A stretch of 64,000 nt of DNA from Phytohabitans sp037414955 (lineage in GTDB: Bacteria > Actinomycetota > Actinomycetes > Mycobacteriales > Micromonosporaceae), in NCBI GenBank assembly GCA_037414955.1, contig JBBEWH010000013.1, positions 1 through 64,000 on the forward strand, read 5' to 3'. Shown here in pieces: positions 44,252-53,260 of the stretch. Numbering within the stretch: position 1 is the first letter of the stretch; each line of letters starts with the position of its first letter. The position numbers and the translations under genes were made by a program. The notes beneath the pieces are model-generated. The model saw nothing but the letters and a program-made list of their open reading frames with translations. It did not search any database and was not told the DNA's origin.

Positions 44252-44274
44252 CGCCCTCGAGTCGAACGAGGGCG
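44252..44274. terminator. Bidirectional terminator between convergent genes
   Basis: CGCCCTCG and CGAGGGCG form a perfect 8-bp stem around a 7-base loop, between the stops of the DUF4142 gene (44250) and the leftward SARP gene (44282). It marks the left boundary of the biosynthetic cluster. Confidence 0.75.
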
Positions 44275-44281
44275 GCGAGTC

Positions 44282-46114
44282 CTACGCGGAACGCAGGGTC
44301 AGGTGGATGGCGTAGGCACGCAGCAGGTCGTGCATGCCGAACCGGAAGCGGCCGGTCCGGTGCAGCAGGTTGGCACGGGTCAGCAGCTCCAGTGCCCGGC
44401 GGGCGTGGTCCAGTCCGGTGTCGGCAAGCGCCGCCGCTACGTAGGCGTCCCAGTCCGGGCCGGGATGTGATCCCAGTAGCCGGAACAGGTGTGCCGCATC
44501 GGGGGGGACGTGCTGGATGGACCAGGAGAGCACCTCTCGTACGGCCGCGTACGGGTCATCACCGGCCTCCAACAGCTCCAGCCGGGCCTGCCGGTCGGCC
44601 AACTCCGCCACCAGGTCGGCGAGGGTGCTGTCCGGTCGGCCGACCGCCAGCTCCGCAGCGACCCGCAACGCCAGCGGCAGCCGGGCACACTGCTCGGCCA
44701 GCGTCGTGGCCGCCTCAGGCTCGGCCTCGACCCGCGCGCCGATCAGCCGGCGCAGCAACCCGATCGCCTCACCTGCCGGAAGTAGGTCCAGGTCGATGCG
44801 GTGCGCGCCGTGCACGGCGACCAGCCCGGCGAGGCTGTCCCGGCTGGTCACTATCACCAGGCAGGAACCGGTGCCCGGCAGCAGCGGACGTACCTGGGCC
44901 ACATTGGCGGCGTTGTCCAACACGATCAGCATCCGTCGCCCGGCCAGCGCGCTGCGGTACCGGGCGGCCCGCTCTTCCATCTCCAGCGGGACGTCCTGAC
45001 CGGTCACTCCCAGCGCGGCAAGGAATCTCACCAACGCATCAGCGGCCGGCATCGGCTGCTCCTGGTCGTAGCCGCGCAGGTTCACGTACAACTGTCCATC
45101 AGGGAACCGGTCGGCGACCCGATGCGCCCAATGCACCGCCAGAGCGGTCTTTCCCACGCCGGCGGTGCCCGCGATAACGGTGGTCAGCATCGCCCCAAGG
45201 GAGCCGCTGGCGCTTTCCTCCAGCAGCTTGTCGAGGTGGCGCAGTTCCGTGGCGCGGCCGGTGAAGCCGGTCAAGTCGGCAGGCAACTGCGCCGGCCGGT
45301 GCGAGGCGATGGCACCGCCCGGCGTGCCCTGCGGGTCGACCGTGAGCACTACGGCCGGCTCCGGTCCATCGGCGACGGGGGTCACGGCGAGGCACGGGTC
45401 GTGGCGCAGGATTCGCTGGTGTAGATCCCACAGCTCCGGCCCTGGAACGCTGCCCAACTCTTCGACGAGCCGGTCGTGCACCGACCGGTAGTGCGCCAGC
45501 GCGTCGACCTGCCGGCCGCTGCGATACAGCGCGAGCATCAGCTGTCCGGACAGCCGCTCGTCGAGCGGACGTCCGGCTGCCGCGGCGGTCAATTCGGAGA
45601 TCAGATGCGCATGCTCACCGCGGCGCAACCGCACGTCGTTGTGGTCCAGGGTCGCCGCGAGCCGCTCGACGTCCATCGCCGCAGCGACCGATCGAAGCCA
45701 GTCGCTGTCCAGGCCGGCGAACGGGGTTCCCCGCCACAAGGTCAACGCGTCTCGCCACAGGACCACGGCCCGGTCGTCGTCCGCCGACCGGGCCTCACGC
45801 GCCAGCGCCCGGAAGCGGTGCAGGTCCACCGCCGCCGGATCGACATCGAGCACATAGCCGTGCCCGTGACGGACCAGCGCCGGCCCGCCCGCGTCGCCCA
45901 GTACGGTGCGCAGCCGCGACAGATACACATGCAACGTCGCCCGGGCCTGCTGCGGCGGCTCCTCGCCCCACACGCGGTCCACCAACTGGTCCAAGGCGAC
46001 CGGGGCGCCCGGCTCGACCAACAACGCGGCCAGGACGATGCGCTGCCGGGCCGTCCCTAAACCGATCGGCCCACCCGCTGCATACCCCACAAGCGGCCCT
46101 AAGACCTCGAACCG
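44282..46114 (-). CDS. SARP-type regulator with NB-ARC domain, TTA codon, no TPR tail
   Basis: About 610 residues from TTG 46114, which follows GGGAGG and gives the standard SARP opening LRFEVLGPLVGYAAG; TTG 46168 would add 18 residues. Order: winged helix (RQRIVLAALLVEPGAPVALD), activation domain (VDALAHYRSVHDRLVEELGS), NB-ARC P-loop IAGTAGVGKTALAVHWAHR and LIVLDNAANVAQ. It ends after LHDLLRAYAIHLT, lacking the TPR block of AfsR. The codon at 46102-46100 for the Leu of FEVLGPL is TTA, the rare codon whose tRNA gene (bldA) times antibiotic production in streptomycetes. It is the likely activator of the adjacent NRPS/PKS operon. Confidence 0.9.
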   Translation of the reverse strand, partial: RFEVLGPLVGYAAGGPIGLGTARQRIVLAALLVEPGAPVALDQLVDRVWGEEPPQQARATLHVYLSRLRTVLGDAGGPALVRHGHGYVLDVDPAAVDLHRFRALAREARSADDDRAVVLWRDALTLWRGTPFAGLDSDWLRSVAAAMDVERLAATLDHNDVRLRRGEHAHLISELTAAAAGRPLDERLSGQLMLALYRSGRQVDALAHYRSVHDRLVEELGSVPGPELWDLHQRILRHDPCLAVTPVADGPEPAVVLTVDPQGTPGGAIASHRPAQLPADLTGFTGRATELRHLDKLLEESASGSLGAMLTTVIAGTAGVGKTALAVHWAHRVADRFPDGQLYVNLRGYDQEQPMPAADALVRFLAALGVTGQDVPLEMEERAARYRSALAGRRMLIVLDNAANVAQVRPLLPGTGSCLVIVTSRDSLAGLVAVHGAHRIDLDLLPAGEAIGLLRRLIGARVEAEPEAATTLAEQCARLPLALRVAAELAVGRPDSTLADLVAELADRQARLELLEAGDDPYAAVREVLSWSIQHVPPDAAHLFRLLGSHPGPDWDAYVAAALADTGLDHARRALELLTRANLLHRTGRFRFGMHDLLRAYAIHLTLRSA

Positions 46115-46300
46115 CAACGCCCCGCCCTCCCGCTGCTCAGCCCGACCCGACCTCAAGCCATGTGCCAATGTCGATCAAGAACTCCTGGGTCACGGTAGCG
46201 CCCGGAGCCGGTCAGCGTGACGTGCCTATTCAATTTGCATGTAAACGCAAAACAAGTGGCCGCAGCAGTGTCAATCCACCCAGACTCGTGAAGGGTTCCG

Positions 46301-47356
46301 TCAAGCGGCTACGTCGGGCTCGGAGGCGTCAGGGCTTCCGGCGGCGAAGGTGTCCAGGTCATGACCGTCGACGAGGCGACACGGGGACGGATCACCCGCC
46401 AGGTGACGGAGCAGCGGCTCGACGGGCAGCGGGGTGTCGCTCGCCGCCAGGACGACGTTGCCGGACCGGCGGCCCCGCAGTGTCTCGTCGGGGGCGAGCA
46501 AGCACACGTACGGGAAGACCGATCGTATGCTCGTCAGCTGGGACCGGACAGTCGTGAGTGGACCGCCGTCGGCGATGTTCGCCACATACTGGCCGCCGGG
46601 GCGCAGCACCCGGGCGGCCTCCTCGACGAACTCGACCGCCAGGACGTGCGCGGGGACAGCCAGCGCCGTGTACACATCGGCGATGATCACGTCGTACCGG
46701 CAGTCACGGGTGTCGGTCAGCACGGCACGGGCGTCCCCTACCCGCACGTCGATCCGGGCGGCCGGTGGCAGCGGCAGCTTCCGCCGCACCAGGTCGACGA
46801 GGGCGCCGTCGGCTTCGGCGACGTGCTGCGTCGCCACGCGGGTGGCGGCGAAGTAGCGCGGCAGTGCCAACGCGCCGCCGCCGAGGTGCAGGATGTCGGT
46901 CTCGGTCTGCCGGGGCCGGCCAGCATCGACGACATGGGCGATGCGCCGCATGTAGTCGAATCCCAGACGGGTGGGGTCGTCCAGGTCGACATGCGACTGC
47001 GGCACGCCGTCGAGCAGCAGGGTGTACGCCCGCGGCCGATCCGCGTCCCGCGCCAGCACGGCCGTGCCGGAGTCGACCCGGACCTCGACCCGTTCGTCCG
47101 GTCCCGGCTCAGGGCCACTCCCTGTCCATTCGGGCGCCACCGTGACCGCGGGGGCCAGCTCGGCCGGGGTCGGGTTGTCGAGGATGTCGAGGAGGTCGAC
47201 GTCCTTGCCCAGTTCCGAGCGGACCATGGCCTGGATCCGTACCGCGGTCAGCGACGTACCTCCGAACTCCACGAAGTCACTCTCCGCGGCGAGCACGTCG
47301 TTCTTCAACGCGGCTCGCCAGATGGTGACCAAAGTTGCGACGAGATCGTCGGACAT
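46301..47356 (-). CDS. Carrier protein fused to spermidine-synthase-like domain
   Basis: This is a 351-residue protein from ATG 47356 (GAGGTGAGGA upstream), 7 bases after the FemAB-like stop. Residues 1-70 are an acyl/peptidyl carrier: DFVEFGGTSLTAVRI with Ser35 as the phosphopantetheine site, then DLLDILDNPTPAEL. Residues about 115-310 match the spermidine-synthase/SAM-dependent fold: HVDLDDPTRLGFDYMRRIAH, DILHLGGGALALPRYFA (nucleotide loop), YDVIIADVYTALAVPAHV and GGQYVANIADG. The aminopropyltransferase DSTDPxGPA signature is replaced by DVYTALAVPAH, so the classical reaction is doubtful. A SAM-derived group may be transferred to, or formed on, a carrier-bound chain. I know of no described enzyme with this layout. 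Confidence 0.85.
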   Translation of the reverse strand: MSDDLVATLVTIWRAALKNDVLAAESDFVEFGGTSLTAVRIQAMVRSELGKDVDLLDILDNPTPAELAPAVTVAPEWTGSGPEPGPDERVEVRVDSGTAVLARDADRPRAYTLLLDGVPQSHVDLDDPTRLGFDYMRRIAHVVDAGRPRQTETDILHLGGGALALPRYFAATRVATQHVAEADGALVDLVRRKLPLPPAARIDVRVGDARAVLTDTRDCRYDVIIADVYTALAVPAHVLAVEFVEEAARVLRPGGQYVANIADGGPLTTVRSQLTSIRSVFPYVCLLAPDETLRGRRSGNVVLAASDTPLPVEPLLRHLAGDPSPCRLVDGHDLDTFAAGSPDASEPDVAA

Positions 47357-47363
47357 CTCTTCC

Positions 47364-48434
47364 TCACCTCGTGCCATCTATCGGGTTCAGTGCCACCGCG
47401 ACACTGGTCTTCCGGTCCAGTTCGGCACCACGCCGGCGCTTGGCCTCGATGCTGCCGCGACCGAGCACCAGTTTTCGGGCGCCCGCCGCGATCGCACGCC
47501 GGAGAGGCTCGTAGATCACCATGGTGAAATACGCGTAGGTGCCCTCGACCCGGGAATGGTCACAGCCCCAGCACCGGATCCGCCGCACCGTGTCCTGTCG
47601 CGACACGACGGTGAACGCGACCGGATCCTGTCCCGTCGGGTCACCCTCGCGGCAGGCGGCCAGGCAGGTCGCCTGGTCGCCCAGGGCTTCCGCGATGCCG
47701 GCCAGGTAGCTGGCGTAGTCCTCGACGGTGCCGGCCACCGTGTATCTCCGCTCGACATCGCGCAGCAGCGGTGCCAGTCGAGGATGATGGGTGCGCAGGT
47801 CCAGTTCGACGATCCGCAGCCCAGCCTCCTGGAACCGGCGTAGCTCCCGAGTGATCATCCCCTGCCGCTTCCGTGGCTGCGTCGCCAGGTATCCGGCGAA
47901 GGAGTCGAACAGGATCGGGATGTACGCCTCGTCGCTCGTCACCAGCGTCGGGTTCTGGGAGGCGACCTGTGGCAGCACGGCGGCGAGCGATTCAGCGTCC
48001 AGGAGCGGGAAGCAGGCGAAGTCGAGCTGGTCCGCCTCCGCGGTCACCAGCCGCCAGGCATCTCGCACGAGTGCCTCGCGGACCGGTTTCGGCTCAGCCC
48101 CGGGCGCCACCACGACCAACCCGGACGCCCGGCCCAGGGAGCCCAGGTAGCAGCCGGTCCGCCAACCTCGGGTGACCCGCGAGCCGCCGAGCACCAGCCG
48201 GGGGTGTGGGGTCACACGGTACGGCCGGGTCACCGGATAGATGGGGAGCAGGCCGATCGGGACCCCCGGCCGGTCCTCGACGACGACGTACCGGGCCGAC
48301 TGGCCGACCTCGGCGAGGGCGCGTTCCACCCGGATCAGCTCCCGCCGGTCGGCGTCGTCGAGCAGTACGTCATCGCGACCGGTGACGACATCGGCGAGAC
48401 GGGTCCTGATCCGGACGCCAGAGGACTGGGTCAT
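47364..48434 (-). CDS. FemAB/GNAT-like (BioF2 type) acyl- or aminoacyl-transferase
   Basis: This is a 356-residue protein, start ATG 48434 overlapping the NRPS stop by four bases. The central region SFAGYLATQPRKRQGMITRE and LRRFQEAGLRIVEL is the signature of the CelD/BioF2 (PF13480-like) branch of the GNAT superfamily, related to FemAB ligases. FemAB proteins transfer an amino acid from charged tRNA to an amine; other members use acyl-CoA. The C-terminal half (YAYFTMVIYEPLRRAIAAGA, KLVLGRGSIEAKRRRGA) also fits. It is translationally coupled into the NRPS operon, so it probably tailors or releases the product. Confidence 0.75.
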   Translation of the reverse strand: MTQSSGVRIRTRLADVVTGRDDVLLDDADRRELIRVERALAEVGQSARYVVVEDRPGVPIGLLPIYPVTRPYRVTPHPRLVLGGSRVTRGWRTGCYLGSLGRASGLVVVAPGAEPKPVREALVRDAWRLVTAEADQLDFACFPLLDAESLAAVLPQVASQNPTLVTSDEAYIPILFDSFAGYLATQPRKRQGMITRELRRFQEAGLRIVELDLRTHHPRLAPLLRDVERRYTVAGTVEDYASYLAGIAEALGDQATCLAACREGDPTGQDPVAFTVVSRQDTVRRIRCWGCDHSRVEGTYAYFTMVIYEPLRRAIAAGARKLVLGRGSIEAKRRRGAELDRKTSVAVALNPIDGTR

Positions 48435-51400
48435 CGACGCACCTCGACGACCGCCGCGTCCCCGTCATCGGCCAGGGCCGCCGCCAGACTGGCGATCGTC
48501 GGGTACCGGAACAGATCCAGCAGCGCCACCTCACGTGACAAGCGGCGGGTGAGTTCGGTCTGCACCATCAGCAGGTCGGCCGACGTACCGCCACAGTCGA
48601 AGAAGTTGGCGTCCGGTGGCGGGGCCTCGGCGACGTGGAGAACCGCGCGCCACGCCCGCGTGATCGTGGCGACCAGGGTGATGTCCCCGGTCTGGCGCAG
48701 TGGGCCGGATTCGTCCGCGGTCTCCGCGAGTGCCGCGAGCCGGGCCAGATCCGGTTTGCCGTTCGGGGTCAGTGGCAGTTCTGGCAGGACCACCACCCGG
48801 GTGGGGGCCATCGTCGCCGGCAGTCGCTCCGCGAAGTGCCGCAGCACCGCCTCACCGGTCAGCCGCTCCGGGTTCCCGACCACGAACGCGAACACCTCGG
48901 TCGTGTTCGACCGGACCGTCGCCGTCACGACACAGTCGTCGACCTGGGAGTGGTCCCGGGCGACGGCTTCCAGCTCCGCCGGCTCCACCCGGAGGCCGTT
49001 GACCGCCAGCTGCCGATCCGTGCGGCCGGTGAGCACGATGTGGCCGTCCGGTCGGCGCCAGCCCAGGTCACCGGTGTGGTACTCGCGCACCCCGTCCCTG
49101 GTCCGGAACTGACGTGCCGTCCGGGCCGGGTCGGTGAGGTACCCGAGGGCCAGGTACGGGCTGCGAACCACGATCTCACCGGTGCCGTTCACCGGCGCGG
49201 GGGAGCCGGTCGGGGTCACCACCGACAACCGCGCGGTCGGGCTCCCGGAACCGACGACCCCCTCCACCCCTGCCTCCGCCACGCTGGCCACCTGTGGGGT
49301 CTCGGTGGTGCCGTAGTACGACAGCAGCCGGGCCCGGGGGAAGAGGATGCGGGCGTCGGAGAGCCCGCTCCGGGTCACCGCCGCCCCGCCGAACCCGACC
49401 AGCCGGACCGAGGCCAGCCTGACCCCTTCCGCGACCGCGGCCGCACCGAGCACCCGTGCCATGGCCGGTGTCAGGTGCAGCACCGTGGGCGCCACCGCCG
49501 CGAGCCAGCGCACCATCTCGACCGGAGACTCCGTCGCGGCCCGTGGCGGTACGAACAGGCGCGCGCCGATGCAGAGCGGGGTGAGCAGGTCACGGAGCAG
49601 CGGATCGTGGCCAACCCCGGACAACAGCGCGAACCGGTCCTGCCGGGTGAGCCCGCGCTCGTACCACTGCACGAACGCCTGCAGCGGCTCCGCTGGCGCG
49701 GCGATGGCCACCGGCTCGCCGGTGGTGCCCGAGGTGAAGGTGACGTACGCGGCGTCGGCCGGGACCGGGGCACCGCCGGCCAGGTCGGGCTCGCCGAGCT
49801 GGTCGGCCAGGCCCGGGTGCTGCCCGTCGGTGGCGTCCCACCAGCTGCCGAGCTGAACCTGCGAGATCATCCGGTGTAGCCGTCGCGCTGGCTGGGTCGC
49901 GTCGAACAACGCGAACGGGACACCGGCAGTGAGCGCGGCGAGGACGCCGACCGCCACCGCGGGGGTCCGTGCGGCCAGAATCCCGACCGGTCCCTGACCG
50001 CGCCACGTCGTGGCCAGCTCCGTGACCGCGGCGGCGAGGTCCGCATAGGTCTGGGTGTCACCGATCGCTGGCGCGTCGCCGTACCGTTCGGTGGCCCGCC
50101 GAAACCGCTCAGCGATCCCAGGGCCCGGTGCCACGAACCCGGTGGGCTCCCGCCCGGGGTCGTGCACTCCGAAGTCGAGGTCGGAATGCACCGCCGCCGG
50201 TTCCCGCGCGAGGAGCGGCAACAGGGTCCGGAGGTGGCCGGCCATCGCCCGGACCTGCCCCTCGTCGAAGAGGTCCGTGTCGTAGACGACCTCCAGCCTC
50301 AACTCGTCACCGTCCTGGACGAAGTACCAGGTCAGGTCGAAGAGGGCACCGGCGAGCGGCGCGGGCAGCGGCTCGACCGCACAGCCGGGCAGCCGCAGCG
50401 GTGCCTGTGGGTACGACAGCATGTTGCACCAGATCTGGAACAGCGGATTGGCGCCCGGGACGCGGGGGGCGTTGACCTCACGCACCAGCACGTCGAACGG
50501 CACGTGCGGGTGCGCCAAGGCCGCCATCAACCGGCGGTGGGTGGCGGCGACCAGGTCCGCCGCCGTCGCCGTCGGGGGCACCTCACAGCGCAGCACCAGG
50601 GAGTTGTTGAAGAATCCGACCAGGTCTTCGGCGCGCGGGTCGTCACGCCCGGCCACCGGCATGCCGAGCAGGAACTCCGCACGGTCGCAGTACCGGGCGA
50701 GGATCACCTGGACACCGGTGACGAGAACGGTGAAGACGGTGGTGCGCAGCCGCTGTGCCAGGTTCCGGACGGCCGCCGTCGTGGCCGACGGCAGCGGTGC
50801 CGTCACCCGCCCGGCCCGGAACCGTGGCCGTGCCGGGCGGGGACGCTGCCCGGGCAGCCGCAGCGGCGGCGGGATGGTGGCCAACTCCGCACGCCAGAAG
50901 TCCAGCTCGGCGGCGATGGTCTGGCGGTGCGCGGCGGCTGCCTGTTCGGCCGCGAGGTCGATGAACTGTGCCGGCAACGGTTCCCAGGCCGGATCGGCAC
51001 CGGCACGTACCGCCGTGTAGGCCAGCCCGAGGTCGCGCTGCAGCACGGTGAAGGACCAACCATCGGCGACGATGTGGTGGGCGAGCAGCAGCAGCGCATG
51101 GCAGTCCGGTCCCAGCCGGAACAGCACCGCCCGGAACAGCCTGCCGCCCGCGAGGTCGAACCTGGCGCGGCTGCTCTCCGCGTCGCACCGCGCGGCCAGT
51201 TCCGCTTCGCTGACAGGCACCACCACGAGCTCGACCGACGCGGACTCGACGACCCGTTGCACGTCCCGGCCGGCCACCGACTCGATGACGGTACGCAGTG
51301 CGGCGTGCCGACGGGCCACCAGGTCCAGCGCCCTGGTCAGGGCGGCGATGTCGAGGTCGCCGGTGATCCGGTGCAGTACCGGCAGGGTGTACGCCCGACA

Positions 51401-53260
51401 GTCCGGATACAGCCGGTGCAGCAGCAACAATGCCTGCTGCGCGGCGGACAGCGGCCCGATCCGCCGACTCGGCCGCTCGACCGGGAGCACGGGTGTGCCG
51501 GGGTGCTCCCCGATCGTCTCGGCGATGGCGCGGACGGTACGCCGTCGGTACACCTCGGCCACCGGCAGTTCGATGCCGAAGTCGCGCCGGATTCGCCCGC
51601 AGAGCCGCACCGCGGCCAGCGAGTGCCCGCCCAGGGCGGCGAAGTCGGCGGTGAGGTCGACCTGGTCCAGGCCCAGCACCTCCGCCCACAGCCGGGCCAG
51701 CGCATTCTCGGTCTCGGTCCGCGGTGTGTCGTCGACGGGCGCGGCGACCGGAGGAGGGCGCCGGGCCAGCGCCACCCGGTCGACCTTCTCGTTGACGGTG
51801 AGCGGGAGGGCGTCGACCACGACCACCCAGTGCGGCACCATGTACGAGGGCAGCAGATCGCGCGCGTGGTCGAGCACCTCGGCCGGGGTGGCGGTGCCGG
51901 TGACGTAGCCGCAGAGGGCCTCGCCGGCGGATTCCGGCTGCACCACGACGGCGGTCCCGACGCCGGGATGCCGTTCGAGGACGGTCTCCACCTCTGCCGG
52001 TTCGACCCGGAACCCCCGCAGCTTCACCTGCCGGTCGACCCGTCCACAGTAGACGAGATTGCCGTCGGGTCGGCGTCTCGCCAGGTCGCCGGTGCGGTAG
52101 AGGCGGGCGGCGGGCGCCTCCTGGAACGGGTCGGGGAGGAACCGTTCCCGGGTGAGGTCGGGCCGTCGGTGGTAACCGAGTGCCACCTGGACCCCACCGA
52201 TCCAGAGTTCCCCGACCTCCCCGTCAGGGACCGGCTCGCCATCCGGGCCCAGCAGGTGGGTGGTGACCCCGCGGACGGCGACCCCGATCGGGGCCCGGCC
52301 GTCGTCCGGTTCGGGGTCGTCGAGCCGGATGTCGTACGCCGTGGCGATGACGTGGGCCTCGGTCGGGCCGTACGCGTTGATCACCGCCAGCCCGGGCACC
52401 CTGGCGGCGATGTCACGCAGCAGCCGTTCCGGAATCGGCTCTACCCCCACCATCAGCCGGCGCAACCGCAGCTCGCCCGAATGGGTGTCCAGCCATGCCC
52501 GCAGCGCCGGGAGCAGTACCGATGGCAGGTATGCGTTCGCCACCCGCTCCCGGGCCAGCAGGGCGAACAACGCCTCCGGGTCGAGCCGTGTCTCCGCCGG
52601 GACGACCAGCAGGGTGCCGCCGGCCAGCAGCACCGAGAACATCTCGTACACCGAGGCGTCGAAGCCGACCGACGCCCACATGGTGCCGACAGCCCCCGGT
52701 TCCAGGGGCTGTCGCGCCGAGAAGTCGGTCAGCAGGTTGATGAGCCCTCGGTGGTGGCACAACACCCCTTTGGGAGTGCCGGTGGACCCGGAGGTGTAGA
52801 TGAGGTACGCCGGCTCCTCCCCGTGCGCGACCGGGAACTCGCCCGGACACCGCTCATCGGCGCGCCACCCGACCGGTCGTGTCGGCAAGTCGACGACAGG
52901 TGCCGGCGTCGGCCCCGGTGGGAGATCCGGGGCCCGCAGGACAGCGGCCGGGGCCGCCTCCCGGAGCACGGTGGCGATCCGGCCCGGTGGCAGCTCGGGG
53001 TCGACCGGTAGGAAGACCGCGTCGGCGGCGAGTACAGCCAGGACACCGATCACGTATCCGGTCGACGCCCCAGCGAAGACCGCGACGACGTCGCCCCGGC
53101 CAACCCCCGCCGCCCGCAGCCGCTCCGCCAGCCAGGAAGCCGTCTCCAGCAACTCGCGGTAGTCGACCGACTCGTCCCCGCACCGGATCGCGGTCCGTTC
53201 CGGTGCCGCCTGACCGGCCGCGCTGACCAGCGCGAACAGGCCCGACTCAGCCGCTGACAT
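48431..53260 (-). CDS. Nonribosomal peptide synthetase, A-T-C-A-T
   Basis: A 1609-residue protein. A1 about 20-500: LIYTSGSTGTPKGV (153-166), FDASVYEMF (200-208), NAYGPTE, YRTGD, K492. By alignment to GrsA the code reads D-A-Y-Y-M-G-A-V-I-K, which I do not recognise but suits a hydrophobic or aromatic residue. T1: ALGGHSL, Ser547. C about 600-1025: HHIVADG (728-734), intact. A2 about 1050-1510 is unusual: the phosphate loop is FTSGTTGEPVAI, lacking the PKG, and FDxS is replaced by GVGHDPLLRD (1215-1223). T2: CGGTS, Ser1560. No thioesterase. It starts 14 bases inside the end of the oxidoreductase gene. No docking domains are obvious, and the free T2 may hand over to the carrier fusion downstream. 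Confidence 0.93.
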   Translation of the reverse strand: MSAAESGLFALVSAAGQAAPERTAIRCGDESVDYRELLETASWLAERLRAAGVGRGDVVAVFAGASTGYVIGVLAVLAADAVFLPVDPELPPGRIATVLREAAPAAVLRAPDLPPGPTPAPVVDLPTRPVGWRADERCPGEFPVAHGEEPAYLIYTSGSTGTPKGVLCHHRGLINLLTDFSARQPLEPGAVGTMWASVGFDASVYEMFSVLLAGGTLLVVPAETRLDPEALFALLARERVANAYLPSVLLPALRAWLDTHSGELRLRRLMVGVEPIPERLLRDIAARVPGLAVINAYGPTEAHVIATAYDIRLDDPEPDDGRAPIGVAVRGVTTHLLGPDGEPVPDGEVGELWIGGVQVALGYHRRPDLTRERFLPDPFQEAPAARLYRTGDLARRRPDGNLVYCGRVDRQVKLRGFRVEPAEVETVLERHPGVGTAVVVQPESAGEALCGYVTGTATPAEVLDHARDLLPSYMVPHWVVVVDALPLTVNEKVDRVALARRPPPVAAPVDDTPRTETENALARLWAEVLGLDQVDLTADFAALGGHSLAAVRLCGRIRRDFGIELPVAEVYRRRTVRAIAETIGEHPGTPVLPVERPSRRIGPLSAAQQALLLLHRLYPDCRAYTLPVLHRITGDLDIAALTRALDLVARRHAALRTVIESVAGRDVQRVVESASVELVVVPVSEAELAARCDAESSRARFDLAGGRLFRAVLFRLGPDCHALLLLAHHIVADGWSFTVLQRDLGLAYTAVRAGADPAWEPLPAQFIDLAAEQAAAAHRQTIAAELDFWRAELATIPPPLRLPGQRPRPARPRFRAGRVTAPLPSATTAAVRNLAQRLRTTVFTVLVTGVQVILARYCDRAEFLLGMPVAGRDDPRAEDLVGFFNNSLVLRCEVPPTATAADLVAATHRRLMAALAHPHVPFDVLVREVNAPRVPGANPLFQIWCNMLSYPQAPLRLPGCAVEPLPAPLAGALFDLTWYFVQDGDELRLEVVYDTDLFDEGQVRAMAGHLRTLLPLLAREPAAVHSDLDFGVHDPGREPTGFVAPGPGIAERFRRATERYGDAPAIGDTQTYADLAAAVTELATTWRGQGPVGILAARTPAVAVGVLAALTAGVPFALFDATQPARRLHRMISQVQLGSWWDATDGQHPGLADQLGEPDLAGGAPVPADAAYVTFTSGTTGEPVAIAAPAEPLQAFVQWYERGLTRQDRFALLSGVGHDPLLRDLLTPLCIGARLFVPPRAATESPVEMVRWLAAVAPTVLHLTPAMARVLGAAAVAEGVRLASVRLVGFGGAAVTRSGLSDARILFPRARLLSYYGTTETPQVASVAEAGVEGVVGSGSPTARLSVVTPTGSPAPVNGTGEIVVRSPYLALGYLTDPARTARQFRTRDGVREYHTGDLGWRRPDGHIVLTGRTDRQLAVNGLRVEPAELEAVARDHSQVDDCVVTATVRSNTTEVFAFVVGNPERLTGEAVLRHFAERLPATMAPTRVVVLPELPLTPNGKPDLARLAALAETADESGPLRQTGDITLVATITRAWRAVLHVAEAPPPDANFFDCGGTSADLLMVQTELTRRLSREVALLDLFRYPTIASLAAALADDGDAAVVEVRR

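Noticed and set aside
44282..46168. Start at TTG 46168 for the cluster SARP
   Set aside because: The ribosome site is poorly placed there, while TTG 46114 follows GGGAGG and gives the conserved SARP N-terminus.
50162..53011. 949-codon frame antisense to the NRPS, and 56774-59761 antisense to the PKS
   Set aside because: High-GC coding regions regularly leave the antisense frame open. Both translations are low-complexity (RGD/H-rich) without domains.
48431..53260. Assigning the A1 substrate from the ten-residue code
   Set aside because: The code D-A-Y-Y-M-G-A-V-I-K was aligned by hand and I do not know a matching entry; naming a substrate would be a guess.
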